From positions 8,866,001 to 8,930,000 of the forward strand of contig NC_060025.1 in assembly GCF_021134715.1 (NCBI RefSeq): a stretch of DNA of 64,000 nucleotides, written 5' to 3'. The notes beneath the pieces are model-generated. The model ran no database searches and was not told the origin of the DNA. It worked only from the letters and a program-made list of their open reading frames with translations. Position 1 is the first letter of the stretch; each line of letters opens with the position of its first letter. The DNA is from Daphnia pulex (lineage: Eukaryota; Arthropoda; Branchiopoda; Diplostraca; Daphniidae). A program made the translations under genes and the position numbers. This document shows positions 1 through 9,883 of the stretch, piece by piece.

Positions 1-757
1 GTCCTGTGTCTGAATTCAAAATCAATGATCGAGCATTTGATTGTCCTTGACTGTTGTTGAATCTTCTTTCTTCCCCAACAATGCGAGCACGCAGTGCTTC
101 CATTGTTCTATCAGCGTCAGGGAGATTGTCCCAAATGGACGTCAGATTGGCAAATCGTTCAGGAAGGCTACACAAAATGGTAGTGATGAGGTGGTGTTCT
201 GACACCTAGATTAACCAGAAATGGAGATCAACAAAGACTGCATAAGACACAACTCAGAAAACAAAGTGATAAAGATATGTATCAGTTACCATCACTCCAA
301 GATCATTGAGTTCAGCGGCTTTGGATTCTAATTCAGTGATGTGAATCATGATATCTTGGTTGTCGACTGGTCTCAGATTCATGAAGTCTCTGTGTAAGAG
401 ATGTTTGTTGTCTGCAGCCCGTTGAAGATATTGGGTTTCCAACCGAGTCCACATGTCGTAGCTAGTTCTACAGTTGAGAAGTGCCAACTTTCTAGTCTCA
501 TCACAGCAATTGAATATGAGAAATCTGCCGTAGCAATCAGTTGTCTTCCATTGATTGATCAATTCCTGGTTGGTGACTACACGAAGATCTCCTTCACCAG
601 CAAAGATTTCTTGAGGTTCGTTGTCTTCTCCTTGAATGAATTGTCTCAGTTGTTTGAGAGTAAACAACATTTCCATGTTGTGTTTCCACGTAGTGAATTG
701 AGTTCCATCAAACTTTCTTAAATGCTTTATAGCATCCAAAGAGTAGTTTTGAGCCAT
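1..757 (-). mobile_element. Copia-type retrotransposon gag region (partial, runs off window)
   Basis: The minus-strand frame starting at 757 reads as a Copia-family Gag N-terminal region of the UBN2/DUF4219 type, with the typical order F-D-G-T-x-F-x-x-W then a Trp/Leu-rich helix and L-E-x-x-Y. In the family, Gag forms the RNA-containing capsid of the element. The frame is interrupted at 206-289 by an 84-bp stretch with GT...AG ends; the same family resemblance resumes at 205 and continues to the window edge at base 1, so pol and the 3' LTR are not visible here. Immediately upstream on the minus strand are a primer-binding site and an LTR. Whether the copy is active cannot be judged from this part. 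An alternative is a domesticated gag gene, but the LTR and primer site argue for a retrotransposon. Confidence 0.85.
206..289 (-). other. Candidate intron inside Copia gag
   Basis: On the minus strand the codon ATG is followed by GTAACTG at 289 and the segment ends TCTAG at 206. Removing 84 bp joins two gag-like segments in phase 0. Without removal the frame ends in a stop codon within the segment. It may be a true intron, since splicing is used by some Copia elements, or a small insertion that mimics one. Confidence 0.55.
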
Positions 758-787
758 TCTGATAAGTTCGTTAACGGTATGGCGAAA

Positions 788-802
788 CCTGGGCCCATAA
801 CC
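788..802 (-). promoter_or_regulatory. Retrotransposon primer-binding site
   Basis: Read on the minus strand this is GGTTATGGGCCCAGG, lying directly after the LTR end that finishes in TTAACA. It matches the form of primer sites in Copia elements that pair with an internal part of initiator methionine tRNA to start reverse transcription. Its position between LTR and gag is the expected one. Confidence 0.7.
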
Positions 803-855
803 TGTTAAGACACAAATTATCAGAGAAGAGTTTTGTCAGTTTGAATACTCGCGTA
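803..855 (-). repeat. Copia 5' LTR, downstream fragment
   Basis: This is the 3' end of the element's 5' LTR on the minus strand, ending in CA next to the primer-binding site. It is cut at 855 by the foldback element; the rest of the LTR resumes at 8676. The last eight bases, CTCGCGTA (848-855), are repeated at 8676-8683 as the target-site duplication. Confidence 0.7.
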
Positions 856-1336
856 GGCATGTAGACACTAGAACGTATTACCACTAGAACTTTAAGAATC
901 CGACACTAGAACGCGACACTAGAACTACAAATTTTTTAACGCGTCACTAGAACGCGGCACTAGAACTTCAAGATTTTAGGGCCGACACTAGAACTTATCA
1001 ACCCCGACACTAGAACGCGACGCTAGAACGGCGACACTAGAACGGCAACAGGGCCGACACTAGAACGGCGACATTAGAACGCGACGCCAGAACGGCGACA
1101 CTAGAACGCGACACTAGAACGGCGACACTAGAACGGCGACACTAGAACGGCAGCCGGGCCGACACTAGAACGGCAGCCAGGCCGACACTAGAACGGCAGC
1201 CGGGCCGACACTAGAACGGCAGTCGGGCCGACACTAGAACGGCGACACTAGAACGGCGACGCTAGAACGGCAGTAATTTCAGGGCCGACACTAGAACGGC
1301 GATAATATTAACGGCGTCACTAGAAAAACGTCACCC
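856..1336 (+). repeat. Left terminal inverted repeat of foldback element
   Basis: Made of about 25 imperfect copies of the core ACACTAGAAC separated by short GC-rich linkers such as GGCG, GCG or GGCAGCCGGGCCG. The inverse copy is at 8195-8675. The inner boundary at TCACCC (1331-1336) is sharp: beyond it the two sides diverge completely. Confidence 0.93.
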
Positions 1337-1581
1337 TAAAAGAGGATGTTGCGATCGGTTGTTAATATAAATAGAGGGAAATTTACAAAAAGAATCCAAG
1401 ATCGGATGAAATAAAAACAAAAAAAATCATCTTTCTTGAATGTGGATTAAGTAACATCAACAGTTTTTTTTTTACTCTTTTGATTGTATTTAGGCCTACA
1501 TCATTACACATCATCGTTTTTGTTGGGCAAAGTATCAGGATTAATAAAATAGAATGAAAAAGAAGTTTCGATTGTGCAGAA

Positions 1582-2586
1582 TTGTTTCTCAGTAAATGGT
1601 CTTCTGTAGAATTGCTTTATAGCATAGTTGAGAAAATATCCGAGATACTTCGGCGCCCATTAAACTCGATTCCGGAAGCAATCATTATTTTCACTGGACT
1701 TTTGTCCACAGCTTTCCTAGGGAGGCTTTTAAAAGCGCATGAATGGCTTGGAATGTTAACCGTCATCATGGGTCTGAGTGTGGTGGGCTCTTCCGATTTC
1801 ATCTTTGGCTCTGGTAGCAGCAACAACTCAATCAACAGCATTATCACTGGTGATCTGCTGATTGTTATGGCGCAAATCGTTACAGCCAGCCAAATGGTAT
1901 GGGAAGAGAAATTTGTTACCAAACACAATGTGCCATTGTTGCAGGCCGTCGGCTGGGAGGGTAATTTTGGTTTTGTAACCCTGTCCCTCTTGCTTATTCC
2001 TATGTATTTCCTTCGTGTGGGACCTCCATTTAGCTCTAATCCTCGTATGCTCCTTGAAGATGCTCTGGATGGTTTCATCCAAATGCGTAATAACCCAATG
2101 ATTATTCTCGCCATGTCAGGTATTTATTTTCTATTGTTTTTCAGCCTTCAATCCCTCATTGTCATTTCTTTCTAGGTACTGTGATAAGTATCGCATTTTT
2201 TTATTTCGCTGGTGTCAGCGTCACAAAGGAATTGTCAGCGACCACTCGTATGGTTCTGGATTCGGTACGAACGCTTGTTATTTGGAGCGTAAGTCTATCT
2301 CTTCAATGGCAACAATTTTATTGGCCTCAGGTATGAATCATATATAAATTAGTTTTACCGATTAAATACTAATCAAAACTTTGTAAAGAAAAATCTAATT
2401 AATGTGACGCTTTTATTACAGATTATTGGATTTGCTTTGCTTGTGATGGGCATGGGCTTGTACAATAACATTATCAACGCTTCGATTTGCAAGTGCCGCC
2501 GCGGATCGGACTCGGAGCCACTTTTAGGGGTTAATGAAGACCAATCCATCAATGAGGAAGAAGGAAGACCTAGTGTTATCCACTAG
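1582..2586 (+). pseudogene. SLC35F6-like transporter, captured 3' part
   Basis: Three exons (open frame to 2119, 2176-2330, 2422-2586) with GT-AG introns of 56 and 91 bp encode the C-terminal two thirds of an SLC35F6 (drug/metabolite transporter superfamily) protein. Family-like landmarks are IIIFTGLLSTAFLGR, ITGDLLIVMAQI, EEKFVTKHNV, VTKELSATTRMVLDS and a final IIGFALLVMGMGLYN helix, followed by a short acidic tail and stop at 2584. In the family this is a multi-pass membrane protein reported in lysosomes and mitochondria. Resemblance starts only near 1671, so roughly the first hundred residues and the normal start are missing. The remaining frames carry no stop or frameshift. It lies inside the foldback element, so I read it as a captured fragment; a short expressed protein cannot be excluded. 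Confidence 0.75.
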
Positions 2587-3068
2587 TCTCGCAATATTAT
2601 TTTTCTCTTCGTCAAAGTTTCTCTATATGCTTTTCTCAATTCATAGCGGTAACTCCTCATATTTTTTTTCCTTTTTTCCTCCAAACGACGGAAAATTTGC
2701 AATCGTTTCGTTACTAGTGCAGTCTCGTTCAGCAAAATTAATGCGTATTTTAAAAAAATGAATTGGGACGAGAATTATTTCCTGTTGGTTTCATATCGTG
2801 GAACTACCAGATTCTCTTTCATCGTCTGTCTTTCATTAAATGGCGGGTCTTCCTTGATGAAAATTAACAATAGATTATCGTGTGTAGGCGATTGATGTTT
2901 ATCTTGTTGATTATCTCCTTATAAACAATGAAAAAATTAGGAACTACCACGTCGGGTTTATTGTGGAAAAGACTAGACAATACTAATTATACGAATGCAC
3001 AGATTTTACAACCATCCTAACTGTTGTTACTTTTTGTCCAACGAACACGTCCGATAATCCTTTATAGT

Positions 3069-4676
3069 TTAGGAAAAGAAGAAGAAGTAGACCGAGTCGA
3101 GAACAAGGCGCAAATCAAACATACCGCGTCTAGGCACTTCACTTATAATTTGATTCAATCTGTGTCTTGCAAGTCCTTTGGGCGTGTCATCGTCAGCATC
3201 GGCACCACTTAAAAAAAATATAAATTTAACAACTGAAGTGTGAGCAATATAGCAAATCTATTATTAAATACCTCGCTCGGACGGCAAACTGTGAGACCAA
3301 AAACTTTGAAAGATCTTCCAAAATAGGCTGAGAGTGGAGAGAGACGAATTGTTGTCGGCAGATCTGAAATTTAAAAAAAAAAAAAATACAGGGGAAAGAT
3401 GAATAAACAACAAATCTGGAATTCAAGGTTTTTTAAATATCACCTTATTCATTTCTGCCACAGTGCAAGGGTGAGTCCAGAAACAATCGTGAATGGACGC
3501 AACAGTGATGCCTTTTCGTTGGCAATAGAGCGCCGTTAGCATCATGTGGCTCGAGTCCGAGGAGTGAATAAAGTTTGGTGGGAATGCGTTGCGTTGTTTA
3601 ATCGCATTCGGTCGACTGTCAACATAAACTATTAGAATTTCTGGGAATGATAAAAAAAAAATACCCAATTTACATTGCTTCGTAAGGATTATTGTTGTAC
3701 GACTGCACAACTGGTAACCCAATCGGAGTGATCCATTCGACACTTTCTCCGGCGACGGTTGAAATCAATTTAGCACTTTCAGTAAACCAGTCTTGAATAT
3801 CTTTAGCCGACGTAAACCTTGTAAACTTTGAAATGTTTTGTCAGCTAAATAAACAGATTCAACTTGAACTTGTTCAGGTGTTAGATTCGGTAGTTCTGTT
3901 TAGGCAGAAGCCAATGAAGTTAGTAATTTACCCAAAAATATCAGAATCGTGTACTGTACACCACAAAAATTATGTACCTTTAAGCTGTTTGGAAATTTGT
4001 AATCGGGCACCGTATTACCGCGTGACACCGTATACTGTCGTCATTACTGTTTGCTTGATGATCTTTCGATTAATCAGTCCAGCAAGAAGTTGAGCAATTT
4101 CAACATTATTCGCAGCATCTTTGGAACGTTCCCTTTCAACCTATATTTAAAAAACAAAACAAAAAATTAATTCTCTATGTAAAAAGCAAACAATCGAAAG
4201 TATTGTGTACTATAGATTGGCCACGTTGCTGTAAACGTCTTGTGGTCTATCAGTCGGTGTTAAATTGACGCTTTCGGCTCCAACTGTATCTCGCCCTAAA
4301 GCTGCATAATGTTGTAATCCATTACACGATCCGTCTTGATGGATAGGTAAGTGACAAACATAAGCTTCCGGTCCTTCTGGACATCTTAATGCATTTGCGA
4401 CTTCCATACAAGCTGCTAAGGTTTGCCACGGTTCATCTGAATTGACCCACCATTGTCTTCCCTGTATTGTTGTTAAAGTTTCAACAGTTAAAAAAAAATA
4501 AATGATAATAAATCTTGGCAAGTCTAACCGTTAAAGGATTATCAGCTGAGTCGAGAATTTCCGGCATTATTTTCTCGGCATAGGCATGACGTTCACTAAT
4601 CGGCTCCCTTTTCTTCGTACCAGTCAAATATATCACATGCAGTTTTAACCAGTTGAAACCGTCAGCACCCAAAGGT
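3069..4676 (-). pseudogene. Mitochondrial RNA polymerase (POLRMT) C-terminal part, captured and broken
   Basis: Minus-strand exons encode the single-subunit (T7-like) polymerase domain of POLRMT, which transcribes mitochondrial DNA. Visible pieces in order are FNWLKLHVIYLTGTKKR (near 4640), WWVNSDEPWQTLAACME, HQDGSCNGLQHYAALGRD (motif A, catalytic Asp), KQTVMTTVYGVTR (fingers/motif B), GLPVVQSY, NAFPPNFIHSSDSSHMM, HDCFWTH (motif C, second catalytic Asp, near 3500) and the true C-terminus DSVYFFFS with stop at 3069-3071. The copy is damaged: an in-frame TAA at 4015-4017 splits the fingers motif and the frame slips near 3825. The N-terminal half is absent; upstream the frame runs directly into M13 peptidase sequence at about 4676. 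Several introns remain. It sits in the foldback element and is best read as captured cargo. Confidence 0.8.
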
Positions 4677-6960
4677 TTACGGGTTTCATTGTCCATCCAC
4701 TCGAGTTCGTCGATTATTTCCGAGAAAACGCTGCGGATATTTTTGACCATCTCGTTCATCGATTGGCGCCGCCTCTTCAAAATATTCGCGGACGTACATG
4801 GCGCCAACGGCATTGCCAAAACTGTAAACGAAAAATAAAAAGAGGACACGAGTTTAGTCCGGGTTAGTCAACAAGAAATAAACAAACAGAGAAAAGAGCA
4901 AAGGACAAAATGTGGCGGAATCAAATAAAAATGGGCGTGTCTTCTTCATCTTACATTTTGCCTTTTGATTTTTTGGCTCTGTGCCAGACAACAAACACAC
5001 AAAGAGGGATATGCAAATATAAAGAAAAATAAAATAAAAGACAAGTTTTGAATTAACGAGTTTCTTTTGGGATGAGGAGGAAGATTTGGTTACCTGCCGG
5101 ACACGAGGTAAGTGCACTCCTCCCAGTGGGGTTTTCGTTCAGTTGTGCAGGTCAAGACGGCGGAATATTTCAGCTGCAGATTTCTAGCAGCTTCGTTCAA
5201 GTAGCCGACAGACGCCGAGGAAACGCGCCACATCTAATAATTGACCAAAGTCCTTGAGAAAATCAAATCAAAATGTTGTGTTGTTAATGAAAAACCTCGT
5301 GAAAAACGCTGGATGATGATGGATGTTGTACCCTCTCAGGAGTTTTGGCCAGCAAATCAACCAGCTTGGGGAAATAGTCGGGCACATCGACAACGACGCG
5401 CTCGTTTTCCGTCAGGACGTGATGCGGGGCCAGGATCGTGTTCATGTAAGACCAGCCAAGGGATTTCGGGTAATTTGAGGCTCAATTCTTTAATAGTCAT
5501 GGGATTGTAAAGTTTGTTGGCATCACGGCGCTCCACCCTCGGCAAATTGATCTGTTTTTATTTTCGGTCGGGAAGGGTATAGCAATCAAAATTAATGATC
5601 CCGCCATTTTATTTTACTACGTACACAGCTTAGAGGGAGAAAAGGGAGAAAAGAGGCTTTGAAATAGAAGAATTACATTGGCATGCTTGATTTCAAATTC
5701 CAGCGCTTCCGTCTGTTGCTTGGTTGCGGTATCCTTATCCTTATCGCTCCCAGAAGTTGGCTAAACCGACTTGATAATCGAGGTAAGCTTTGACGTCCTT
5801 GTCTCCGAGACCTTTGATCAGATATTCCCGGCTCAGTCCCAGAGTGGCTTGATCCAACTGTCCCAACGAAATAATAAGCGAATCATCAACCATTCAATAT
5901 TTCTGACGAGGTGAAATGATGGCAATAGGGGCGAAATTATTTACGTCAATAATACGCGAAGTCGAGTTCTTCAGGTCGGTCGTGACGGAAAAGTCGACAA
6001 AGTAGTCGATCGAGTAGCCGGCCAGACGGAACTTGTAAATCGTCGTCGCCCCAGCTGTCGCCAACGACGACCGGCCAGCCGCCAAACTGGTCAAGGACCT
6101 CCTTGAGCGGCGCCAGGCCCACCTCCTCCGCCCGGGTCTTATTGTTCAAACACGACTGGAAGAGCTGCGATTCAAAACGGAATTATTTATCCATCCAGGC
6201 CGGCACATCAAAGAAGAAAGAGATGGTTTTAAATACGTACTTTCTTGATCAGCTTGAACGGCTCAGCAGCGTCCGTTTCTTTGGTGGGCCTCTCGATGAG
6301 CGACCGCAGCTGCTCCGTCACTTCGTCGCTAATCAAACTGAAAGTCGTCACGCTCGACTGGTCGTCCGGAATCACGTTCCTCGTTTCGAATCCGCCGCAA
6401 GCGAACGAGTAGAAATCCTCGCAAGGATTCACCGTCTTGTCCATATTTTTCAGGATCTCGGCCGCTATCGAGAATTCAAATTACTTGATTTTCACAAGGA
6501 AAGTAGATGGGACAAGTTAATTTGTACCTGCCAGGACGCAGCCGGAAGTGTTGCAAACGTTGCCGTTGGCGCTTTTGGCCGAAGGATCGGCGTCGGATTT
6601 GGTGGCCTTGTCCAAATCGAGAACTTTGTGACTGCTGACGGTAAAGGCTGCGGCAGAGGACGAGACCATGGCAAGAGTTTCACTATCGAACACTATTTCA
6701 AGATGGCAATGGGGATATTGGGGTTTATAAACAGATCAATCTCATCAAAAAAATAATAATTTAATAACCAAAAAATTGAGAATTGGAAAAATAGCCGAAC
6801 CTTTTGAGGGGTCGTTTTGCTGGCCTCGGTAGATGAAAGCGGCCATGGCGATAGCCAATCCGACGGCCACAAAGACGACGACGGTGGCGCAAAGGGATAG
6901 GCGTCACTCTAGACGAGTCCTGCGCTCCGCAGAAACAGTCAACTGGGAACCCAATTGGAT
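4677..6960 (-). pseudogene. M13 (neprilysin-like) peptidase N-terminal part, captured and broken
   Basis: Minus-strand exons follow the order of an M13 zinc metallopeptidase: a membrane anchor (CATVVVFVAVGLAIAMAAF, near 6850), NVCNTSGCVLA (6540-6570), NMDKTVNPCEDFYSFACGGF (near 6400), a stretch ending FGGWPVVVGDSW (6070), FRLAGYSIDYFVDFSVTTDL, LGLSREYLIKGLGDKDVKAY, NERVVVDVPDYFPKLVDLL, HWEECTYLVS, and FGNAVGAMYVREYFEEAA ending at ELEWMDNETRK. Family members cleave peptides outside the cell. The catalytic HExxH and ExxxD sites lie further on and are missing, replaced by POLRMT sequence. A TGA at 6904-6906 precedes the anchor, and frameshifts occur near 6045, 5765, 5455 and 4770, so no active enzyme can be made from this copy. 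Confidence 0.78.
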
Positions 6961-6999
6961 AAATTTTTCTTTTAATGAAAAGCCATGAGGAACTGCATA

Positions 7000-8194
7000 T
7001 CAGGCATTGGGTGATAGCTCGACGATGTAACAGGATCGATGCGATAGAATTTGCGATCGCAAGTTCCATTTCTGCCATATTTCTTACGTTCTTTAGGCTG
7101 TAGGGCGTAAGCGCGACACACACACACAATTCTTTTCTCCTTTCCAACACCACCACCAAACACACACTCAAATAGTTCGATGGCTTTTTCGGACAGAATG
7201 ACAGTCACAAAATTGTTCAATCACTAGTTGACATCTTGACGCAGTCGAGGTGATCACTTATTCAGGGGGCAAATCAACCATTGTGTGTGAATAGTGTTGG
7301 AATAAAAACAGATGGCCGTAAGACCAAGTCGACGTTTCATCCAGACTCGGTATGAGATTGTACTGAGCTTGATCATCAGTGGGTTTCTTTTTTTTAGGCA
7401 TATCACGTTAGAGAAACGTATTTTCGTTTTTTGCCGTTATATTTCATGGAATCCTCGGAATACATTCCAAGAACTATGTGATGTTTATGCGACGCATGTG
7501 CCTTTGTACAAGGCTTTGAAGACAGTATACTACAATCCATTTATACTTTCGTTATGCTATGAAAGGACATTCGACGAACGAGATGGCACTTGTTGTCTGA
7601 CGATCGAGGAAACATTATTCTCCAATGATTCGACCCGCTTCACCTGAGTGACCTGAAAAACCTTTTCAGAAGTAACCCTTACGTAACCTTTTAAGTCGGC
7701 CGTTCCGCCAATCCAAATTTACGGACTCCATCCTGCGCCTTGCACAATGCCGCCGTCCGACCGACACAGTAGAACCAGCCACTTTGGCCGACTCGGGTTG
7801 CCCTTAATCCCATCGACAACACTCCTCACTGGATAAATGTCGTGCTGAAGCTCACGGCTTGGCAGTTCGTCCAACTGTCCAAGTTGCAGACGGACAATTC
7901 CGATTTCTCACGAAGCCGGCAAAGTGTCAATTCTCCTCTGCTAATTGTTGCTCAATTGTGGTGTTAAGTCATGACAGCTGCCCAAGAATTCGTATTAGTT
8001 AGTTGGCTGGAATTGGTTTAATAAAAACAGTTTCTATTCCCATTTATATACTTGCTAGACTGTTGTTTGGTTTCTTTTGTATATGTATGCACCTAGAATT
8101 AGATTTAAATAAGGTGTTTTGCTGGAATCTAAGGGCGTTGTTTTACTCCCGTACTCTATAACATGCCCTATCTAACATGCCCTATTTTTCTTAC
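7000..8194. other. Unassigned interior of foldback element
   Basis: This holds an AT-poor stretch with a 111-codon plus-strand open frame (7312-7647) that I do not recognise, then about 300 bp (7690-7990) of GC-richer sequence that looks like degraded coding DNA but has stops in all frames. Other gene pieces are possible. No transposase motif was seen. Confidence 0.4.
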
Positions 8195-8675
8195 GGGTGA
8201 CGTTTTTCTAGTGACGCCGTTAATATTATCGCCGTTCTAGTGTCGGCCCTGAAATTACTGCCGTTCTAGCGTCGCCGTTCTAGTGTCGCCGTTCTAGTGT
8301 CGGCCCGACTGCCGTTCTAGTGTCGGCCCGGCTGCCGTTCTAGTGTCGGCCTGGCTGCCGTTCTAGTGTCGGCCCGGCTGCCGTTCTAGTGTCGCCGTTC
8401 TAGTGTCGCCGTTCTAGTGTCGCGTTCTAGTGTCGCCGTTCTGGCGTCGCGTTCTAATGTCGCCGTTCTAGTGTCGGCCCTGTTGCCGTTCTAGTGTCGC
8501 CGTTCTAGCGTCGCGTTCTAGTGTCGGGGTTGATAAGTTCTAGTGTCGGCCCTAAAATCTTGAAGTTCTAGTGCCGCGTTCTAGTGACGCGTTAAAAAAT
8601 TTGTAGTTCTAGTGTCGCGTTCTAGTGTCGGATTCTTAAAGTTCTAGTGGTAATACGTTCTAGTGTCGCTATGCC
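8195..8675 (-). repeat. Right terminal inverted repeat of foldback element
   Basis: Reverse complement of 856-1336 with 478 of 481 bases the same by direct reading. On this strand the core reads GTTCTAGTGT. Followed at once by the target duplication CTCGCGTA (8676-8683). Confidence 0.93.
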
Positions 8676-8683
8676 CTCGCGTA

Positions 8684-8948
8684 GAGTGTATATTTAGACT
8701 CCTGATTAGCATAGGAGATAAGTTGTATATCAGTCTTACCAAATACATCAATTCAATTCACACAGTACTTCAACACACTTGTTCTTTGTCACACGATCCA
8801 CACAGAAAGAGAAGGAAGTATCTTTCAACTTCTCTGAATCAACGTCGAGAGCCACAGCGTCATTCCACCGACGTTGTCTTCAATGTTTTCTCAGTAAAAC
8901 ACAAACACTGCCATCTAGTGCTGAATGAGTTCAACACAAACCTCAACA
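8684..8948 (-). repeat. Copia 5' LTR, upstream fragment
   Basis: Continues the LTR interrupted by the foldback element. On the minus strand it starts TGTTGAGG at 8948 and, joined to 803-855, gives an LTR of about 318 bp with TG...CA ends, a usual Copia length. The 3' LTR is outside the window, so the outer boundary could not be confirmed by comparison. Confidence 0.6.
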
Positions 8949-8954
8949 AGGGTC

Positions 8955-9600
8955 TTATTCGAATTTTCGAATAGAATAACGAATAACGAATAAGAATAAA
9001 GTTTCGAATAAATTTTCGAATAAAAGATAAGAAAATTTCGGATTTTAATCAATTAGTAAAAGGTTTTAAGAGAATGGGTAAACGAAATTGATTTATGAAA
9101 AAACAAAATAAAAGTTTTTCGGTCTTGGCTTCCTACCACATTTAAGATTTAATTGGAATTTAAATTTTTGCAGAACCCAGTTTCCAGTTAATGCCCAACA
9201 TAGCGATTTGTGATGACTCATAGCGCCACTTAGTGTAACTTAGGAATTTGCTACAACACAAATTTCGGTGGTTGAAGCACCACCCTCTAGGCAATTCCTT
9301 TCCCTAGCAATGGGGGTGGAGCTTCAACCCCCTAAAAGTTGTCTTCCTCTGTCTCACCACAGGTGGCGCTGGCGCTAAATGTGCCTTAAACAGTATCCCA
9401 AAATGCAACATTGATTCGAAAGTGATTCGATTTATTTATTCGAAATGTTATTCGCGGACAACGAATAATTTTTTTCTAAAAGATAAAGAATAACGAATAC
9501 GAATAACTGTCATTTATTCGACGAATAACGAATACGAATAATGTTATTCTTTATTCGCGAATAAGGAATTTTATTCGAAAGAAATTATCCGACAGAACAC
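8955..9600. repeat. ATTCG-rich repeat block
   Basis: Two clusters (8958-9035 and 9415-9590) of interspersed CGAATAA and TTATTCG words, often as the palindrome TTCGAA, enclose about 380 bp of unlike sequence. The layout resembles a small non-autonomous element with low-complexity inverted ends, but no clear duplication was found. No gene is seen from 8949 to 9883. Confidence 0.4.
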
Positions 9601-9883
9601 TGGTTGCGTAACGAGCGAGATAGCGTGTGAACGAAGGAAAGTGTTTTTATTTCGATACGTGCCTACAATTTTTACCGATTTTTTAAATATTTTGTCATCT
9701 AATTAAATTTTGAACGATTGAACAATGTTGGTTTAAACATAAACATTGATAATTTGTAATTTCTTTAAGTTAATGTCTAATATTTGTCCAATTAATTCTA
9801 AATAAAAGTTGACAAAATGCAATGCGAAAGAGTTGCAGGAGACTCAGTCTATATATAAGAGATGCAAATTAAGAAAAATAAAG

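Larger units (their letters stand above)
856..8675. mobile_element. Foldback-type DNA element carrying captured host gene pieces
   Basis: A 7,820-bp element bounded by inverted repeats 856-1336 and 8195-8675, each 481 bp, starting GGCAT. Base-by-base comparison shows them identical except three bases near the tips (GTA against AGC after GGCAT). Direct duplications CTCGCGTA flank the element at 848-855 and 8676-8683; a 9-bp reading, CTCGCGTAG, is possible if one terminal G is assigned to the target. Long inverted repeats made of short tandem units are the hallmark of foldback (FB-like) elements, whose 8-9 bp duplications resemble those of hAT, Mutator or P families. The interior has no recognisable transposase, so it is probably moved in trans. 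Its cargo is an SLC35F6-like 3' gene part (+) and a fused M13 peptidase/POLRMT part (-), with introns kept, so capture was at the DNA level. Confidence 0.88.

Noticed and set aside
856..1336. CRISPR-like short repeat series
   Set aside because: Units are nearly contiguous with no unique spacers, the whole block has an inverted twin, and the window is eukaryotic.
4677..6960. Functional neprilysin-like enzyme gene
   Set aside because: Several frameshifts, an early stop and loss of the HExxH half make it a broken fragment inside a transposon.
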